Source: Salinicoccus sesuvii (GTDB lineage: Bacteria; Bacillota; Bacilli; Staphylococcales; Salinicoccaceae). Taken from it: a stretch of 64,000 bases of DNA. Position numbers and translations under genes: made by a program. The number at the start of each line of letters is the position of its first letter. Position 1 is the first letter of the stretch. This document shows positions 60,873-64,000 of this stretch, piece by piece. The stretch spans positions 248,001-312,000 of the forward strand of contig NZ_JBHRWV010000007.1 of the NCBI RefSeq assembly GCF_042648145.1, read 5' to 3'. The notes under the pieces are model-generated. The model had not been told where the DNA came from, searched no databases, and saw only the letters and a list, made by a program, of their open reading frames with translations.

Positions 60873-61191
60873 GATTTTATCTCTTCTTCCATATACAAAT
60901 TTTAAATATCTGAAATTAATAAACTACTGATTTATTAAACTTTCTATGAAACATCTGAATGTAAATACTACATCGGTCTCTAAGTAGTTACAGCTGTTTA
61001 GTTTCGACTCTTACAGTAACTACAGAATCTTTTATAGACCAGACATGTTAACTTTATATACTTAAGATTAAAATATCTTTCTATGGCAGATAATCCATAA
61101 AATATCGATGTTTTCAGGTTTTAACATTTTTCTTTACTTATCTCTTTTATGGGTGATAATAAACTTAATAAGAAAATGGAGGATGACTTTA

Positions 61192-61383
61192 TTGCTGAAA
61201 AACACATATGGTATTGCTCTATTGCTCGTTGGAATTATTTTTCTTATCAGTCCAGATATTTTAGTCAATGCGAATCATTATGCTGTAGACGGTAGCAGTG
61301 AGTACGTTGGACGTACTATCATCGCTGTTATGGCAATTTTTCTAATAGTAAAAGGCTTGGATACATATATAGATAACAATTAA
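61192..61383 (+). CDS. Small two-helix membrane protein
   Basis: A 63-residue protein with two hydrophobic segments (YGIALLLVGIIFLISPDILV and TIIAVMAIFLIVKGLDTYI). The TTG at 61192 lies nine bases after GGAGG, so it is preferred over ATG 61183 (touching the site) and over an ATG at 61108. Unknown family. The 320-bp gap before it holds an 8-bp-arm dyad (GTAGTTAC/GTAACTAC, near 60983-61023) and nothing else. Confidence 0.6.
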   Translation: MLKNTYGIALLLVGIIFLISPDILVNANHYAVDGSSEYVGRTIIAVMAIFLIVKGLDTYIDNN

Positions 61384-61407
61384 AAAACCCATATTCATGG
61401 GTTTTTT
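61383..61407 (+). terminator. Terminator of the small membrane protein gene
   Basis: AAAAACCCA and TGGGTTTTT around a six-base loop, overlapping the stop codon, followed by TCG. Confidence 0.75.
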
Positions 61408-61487
61408 CGTAAACAGAAATTATAGACTAACTACCTGCTTAATAAGTTGATCTCCAACCGCAAATAGTATCTAAAATAAGAATCAAA

Positions 61488-61738
61488 TCATTTTGGTAAT
61501 TCGCTTGTTTTAAAAAATGCAACAACCGCTAGTATAAATACTGGAATAGCACACATTATATAAGCGGCGCCCTCAAAACCCCTTATGTAATAATAGCCAA
61601 TGATGAGCTTGCGAAGATGCCCAGATAACTTGGGAGTTTTGCTAAAACCGAATATCCATGCCATTGACGAATTAGCAACGAAACAAAAAGCAAAATAAAT
61701 CCAGCTATTGTTCCAACACCTAGGGGTATTAAAGCCAA
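61488..61738 (-). pseudogene. Small membrane protein gene with a one-base deletion
   Basis: From TTG 61738 (RBS GGAGGAG) the frame reads ALIPLGVGTIAGFILLF, RQWHGYSVLAKLPSYLG and IFAS, and then stops; one base earlier in frame it continues LIIGYYYIRGFEGAAYIM and FILAVVAFFKTSELPK to a stop at 61488. Adding one base near 61610 gives 83 residues with three membrane helices. It lies 38 bases after ribokinase, at the end of the nucleoside operon. Either recent decay or a sequencing error. Confidence 0.68.
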
Positions 61739-61776
61739 GTTATCTCCTCCTATAAATTAATTAGGCATTGCTACCA

Positions 61777-62649
61777 TTATTGATTCATTGCCTCTCTATT
61801 TGGCATGCCACTCTGTGCACCGAGCTTCTGGATGGAGAGTGATGCTGCGCGATTGGCAAAAGCCACCGCTTCTTCTAAAGACTGCTCTTCTGACAAAGCA
61901 ACGGCAAGCGCACCATTGAATGTATCGCCAGCACCCGTAGTATCTTTCACCTCTGCTCTATGGGCAGGGACGTTTATCCGCTCCCCTTTTTTAAAAAAAG
62001 TTGCGCCCCCTGAACCGTTTGTGATGATCAGCTTTTCATGAAACTTTGGCAAATCATAACCGTCATAGGCGAAAAGTGCTTTTGCTTCGTGATCGTTCGG
62101 TGTAATATAAGCCGCCTTCTCCCAATATTTATCCTCTAGCTGCATCGCTGGTGCAGGATTTATAATGACTGGGACGCCGAGTGTCTCGCATACAGTAAGC
62201 ACGTGCTCAATCGTCGCTTTCGGTACCTCGAACTGTAGAAGCACATACTTACTTTCACCGATCAATCTTCGAAATTTATCCACATAAAGTGTGTCCAGTT
62301 CTTCATTTGCCCCGCCGATAATGATAATCCGGTTATCGCTATCGGAGACGATGATGTTAGCCAGCCCGGAAGAAACACCAGGCGCTACGGTAATGGCTTG
62401 TGTATACACCCCTTGGCTCACGAGACCTGCTTTAAGCGTTGCACCGAATGGATCGTCGCCCACTTTGCCGATCAATCTAACATCGCCACCGAGGCGGGCT
62501 GCGGCCACTGCTTGGTTAGCACCTTTACCGCCGGGCAATGTTTCAAAGCTCTCCCCTCTGACGGTTTCACCTTGCTCCGGCATCTCTGCGGCAACAGTGA
62601 CAAGATCCATATTGATGCTGCCGATTACTGTAATTTTTGATTTGTCCAC
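61777..62649 (-). CDS. rbsK: Ribokinase
   Basis: The 290-residue PfkB-family kinase has ITVIGSINMDLV, the sugar-binding LPGGKGANQAVAAARLGG, and the catalytic DTTGAGDTFNGALAVAL with Asp of the anion hole region. It phosphorylates ribose released by the nucleoside hydrolase encoded just upstream. The GTG at 62649 is used: it is one base after the hydrolase stop and follows GAGGTGGAG; an ATG upstream lies inside that gene. Confidence 0.92.
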   Translation of the reverse strand: MDKSKITVIGSINMDLVTVAAEMPEQGETVRGESFETLPGGKGANQAVAAARLGGDVRLIGKVGDDPFGATLKAGLVSQGVYTQAITVAPGVSSGLANIIVSDSDNRIIIIGGANEELDTLYVDKFRRLIGESKYVLLQFEVPKATIEHVLTVCETLGVPVIINPAPAMQLEDKYWEKAAYITPNDHEAKALFAYDGYDLPKFHEKLIITNGSGGATFFKKGERINVPAHRAEVKDTTGAGDTFNGALAVALSEEQSLEEAVAFANRAASLSIQKLGAQSGMPNREAMNQ

Positions 62650-62650
62650 A

Positions 62651-63592
62651 CTACTCCACCTCATCGTATGATTGAAGCACGGACTCGAAAAGATTCCAGA
62701 ATTCTTCTTGATCGACTTTATATGCAAAATGCGTATTCGGAATCTTTCCCGTTACTTTGAGCAGATCGACCGATGTTACCCCGTAGGTAAGCTCACCTTT
62801 TGTCTCTACTGCCACATTGACATGTTTGAAATCGAACAGTTCTGGTTTCAGCAAATACATCGTCGTACATGCGTCATGAATGGGTCCACCTTCGAAACCG
62901 AAATAGTCTTCATACATCTCACCAAAGAATACGAGCAGTTCGGAAACAAACTTCGCCACTTTATTGTCTACTTTAGCCAATCGTTGCTGCACTTCTTTTG
63001 TGGCAATAACTTGGTGTGTCGCATCCAAACCGAACATCGTAACATGCACACCACTCTCAAATACTACCTTCGCCGCTTCTGCATCGACAAATATATTGAA
63101 CTCGGCAGTTGGTGTCCAGTTGCCGAAAGTACCCCCGCCCATAAGAACGATCTCATCAATCTTGTGCTTGATTTCAGGTGCTTTCATCAAAGCTAATGCG
63201 ATGTTTGTCAACGGCCCAGTCGGCACGAGCGTTACTTTGCCTTTTACTGTAGACAGCTGTTCAATGATGAAGTCGACTGCATGGCCACTGTCAGCTGTAC
63301 TTTTCGGATGTGGTAGCGTAGGTCCGTCCATACCGGATTCCCCATGTATTTCAGTCGCAATTTCCATTTTATTGATGAGTGGTCTCTTAGCACCTTGGAT
63401 TACAGGAACATCAAGTCCAATAAGGTCTTTGACTTTCAATGCATTGACGGTGTTCTTTTCAACTTCAACATTGCCAGCCACTGTGGTAATTCCAAGTATT
63501 TCGAGATGACTCAACTTGGAAGCAGCGATGATGATGGATATGGCGTCGTCGTGTCCAGGGTCACAATCTAAGATTACTTTTCTAGTTGTCAT
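62651..63592 (-). CDS. Nucleoside hydrolase (IunH/RihB type)
   Basis: The 313-residue hydrolase has the calcium-binding LDCDPGHDDAIS at its N-terminus, the TTVAGNVEVEKNT motif, VLMGGGTFG and HDACTTMYLL. It splits ribonucleosides into base and ribose; the ribose goes to the adjacent ribokinase. It begins 18 bases after the CDF gene. Purine versus pyrimidine preference is not decided by sequence. Confidence 0.92.
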   Translation of the reverse strand: MTTRKVILDCDPGHDDAISIIIAASKLSHLEILGITTVAGNVEVEKNTVNALKVKDLIGLDVPVIQGAKRPLINKMEIATEIHGESGMDGPTLPHPKSTADSGHAVDFIIEQLSTVKGKVTLVPTGPLTNIALALMKAPEIKHKIDEIVLMGGGTFGNWTPTAEFNIFVDAEAAKVVFESGVHVTMFGLDATHQVIATKEVQQRLAKVDNKVAKFVSELLVFFGEMYEDYFGFEGGPIHDACTTMYLLKPELFDFKHVNVAVETKGELTYGVTSVDLLKVTGKIPNTHFAYKVDQEEFWNLFESVLQSYDEVE

Positions 63593-63610
63593 GATAAATC
63601 TCTCCTATTA

Positions 63611-64000
63611 TCAGTATGGGTTGACATGAACATTCACATCTTTGACTTCTTCGTGGTTTCTAAGCAGCATCTGTTTGACAACGCGTGCAATATGGTGGCC
63701 TTCTTCAACCGAAATGTCGGCATCAACGCTAATCTTGATATCGACGATGACATAAGAGCCATGCGAGCGTGCAATCAGACGATCGATTTGTCGTACTTTA
63801 TCCACAGCGAGGACCGTTTCATGCATTGTTTCGGTCTCGCTGTCGTTCAGCACCACTTCAAGACTCATGCTGACCGCTTCCTTGGCAAGCTTATATCCCA
63901 TGTACATGATGATCAGTGCGATAATGGCACTGGCCGCCGGATCTAGGTAGCCAAGGTATGGGATGCCAAAAGATGCACCAATGATGGATAAGCCGATACC
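63611..64000 (-). CDS. Cation diffusion facilitator transporter (C-terminal part, cut by window end)
   Basis: The visible 129 residues include the last membrane helices (LDPAASAIIALIIMYMGYKLAKEA) and the cytosolic zinc-transporter dimerisation domain (ETVLAVDKVRQIDRLIARSHGSYVIVDIKISVD, then HHIARVVKQML and VNVHVNPY). The frame is open to the end of the window. CDF proteins export Zn, Mn, Co or Fe. Its position ahead of the nucleoside genes may be an operon or simple adjacency. Confidence 0.87.
   Translation of the reverse strand, partial: GIGLSIIGASFGIPYLGYLDPAASAIIALIIMYMGYKLAKEAVSMSLEVVLNDSETETMHETVLAVDKVRQIDRLIARSHGSYVIVDIKISVDADISVEEGHHIARVVKQMLLRNHEEVKDVNVHVNPY

Noticed and set aside
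62964..63509. 181-codon plus-strand frame inside the nucleoside hydrolase gene
   Set aside because: Antisense shadow of a well-conserved enzyme gene.
1..64000. tRNA, rRNA, IS elements, prophage or integrase
   Set aside because: No cloverleaf-like tRNA, rRNA motif, transposase or integrase frame was found on reading either strand; a weak remnant could still be missed without a search.

Overview
The window looks like a chromosomal segment of a low-GC, Gram-positive coccus of the Staphylococcaceae, most likely near Salinicoccus or Jeotgalicoccus. The grounds are strong AGGAGG-type ribosome sites, a chromosomal fosB, a comC-radC pair and a SAM-I riboswitch ahead of metNIQ. The genus is an inference from gene content. 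I saw no rRNA, tRNA, CRISPR array or insertion sequence.

Region 1 (1-8.7 kb, all minus strand): the SAM-riboswitch-controlled metNIQ methionine importer; a heterodimeric multidrug ABC exporter behind a possible attenuating leader ORF; a self-contained small transcription unit with promoter, 21-codon ORF and two terminators; and comC-radC plus a hypothetical gene. Region 2 (8.7-15.3 kb): one seven-gene operon for a sugar acid, made of a DUF1537-family kinase, a GntR/FadR regulator, a Zn-type dehydrogenase, a three-part TRAP transporter and a class II aldolase/decarboxylase. Its promoter carries a palindromic operator and a cre-like site. Region 3 (15.4-31 kb): mostly stand-alone genes (NUDIX, DUF3885, redox enzymes, a RelBE pair with a frameshifted antitoxin, a D-amino-acid enzyme opposite its YheO-type regulator, SprT-like, LLM oxidoreductase, Rrf2 regulator, DinB proteins, a dehalogenase-like hydrolase, a ureohydrolase) mixed with several broken genes.

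Region 4 (31-50.8 kb) is visibly more AT-rich, has long gene-poor gaps and decayed genes, and holds accessory functions: FosB, acetyltransferases, a BmrR-like MerR regulator with two matching 19-bp-spacer promoters in the window, a second RsgA-type GTPase, a TetR/MFS efflux pair with matching operators, photolyase, a serine hydrolase and a MerR(TipAS)/CPBP protease pair. It also holds the most unusual locus: a 30-residue peptide ending KWGGDDDPIQP, with its own consensus promoter, lying between an MFS exporter and an AT-rich SUMF1/FGE-like enzyme with an alpha-helical N-terminal half. A perfect 21-bp hairpin separates peptide and enzyme. This has the layout of a small ribosomally made, modified and exported peptide system.

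Region 5 (50.8-64 kb): a secreted toroid-fold protein, an AGE-family sugar epimerase, stress-type SDR and aldo-keto reductases, LysE and Bcr/CflA exporters, and a nucleoside salvage operon (truncated CDF transporter, nucleoside hydrolase, ribokinase, broken small membrane gene).

Several genes carry single-base lesions, at least three of them one-base deletions in A-runs. Some may be sequencing errors rather than real pseudogenes.
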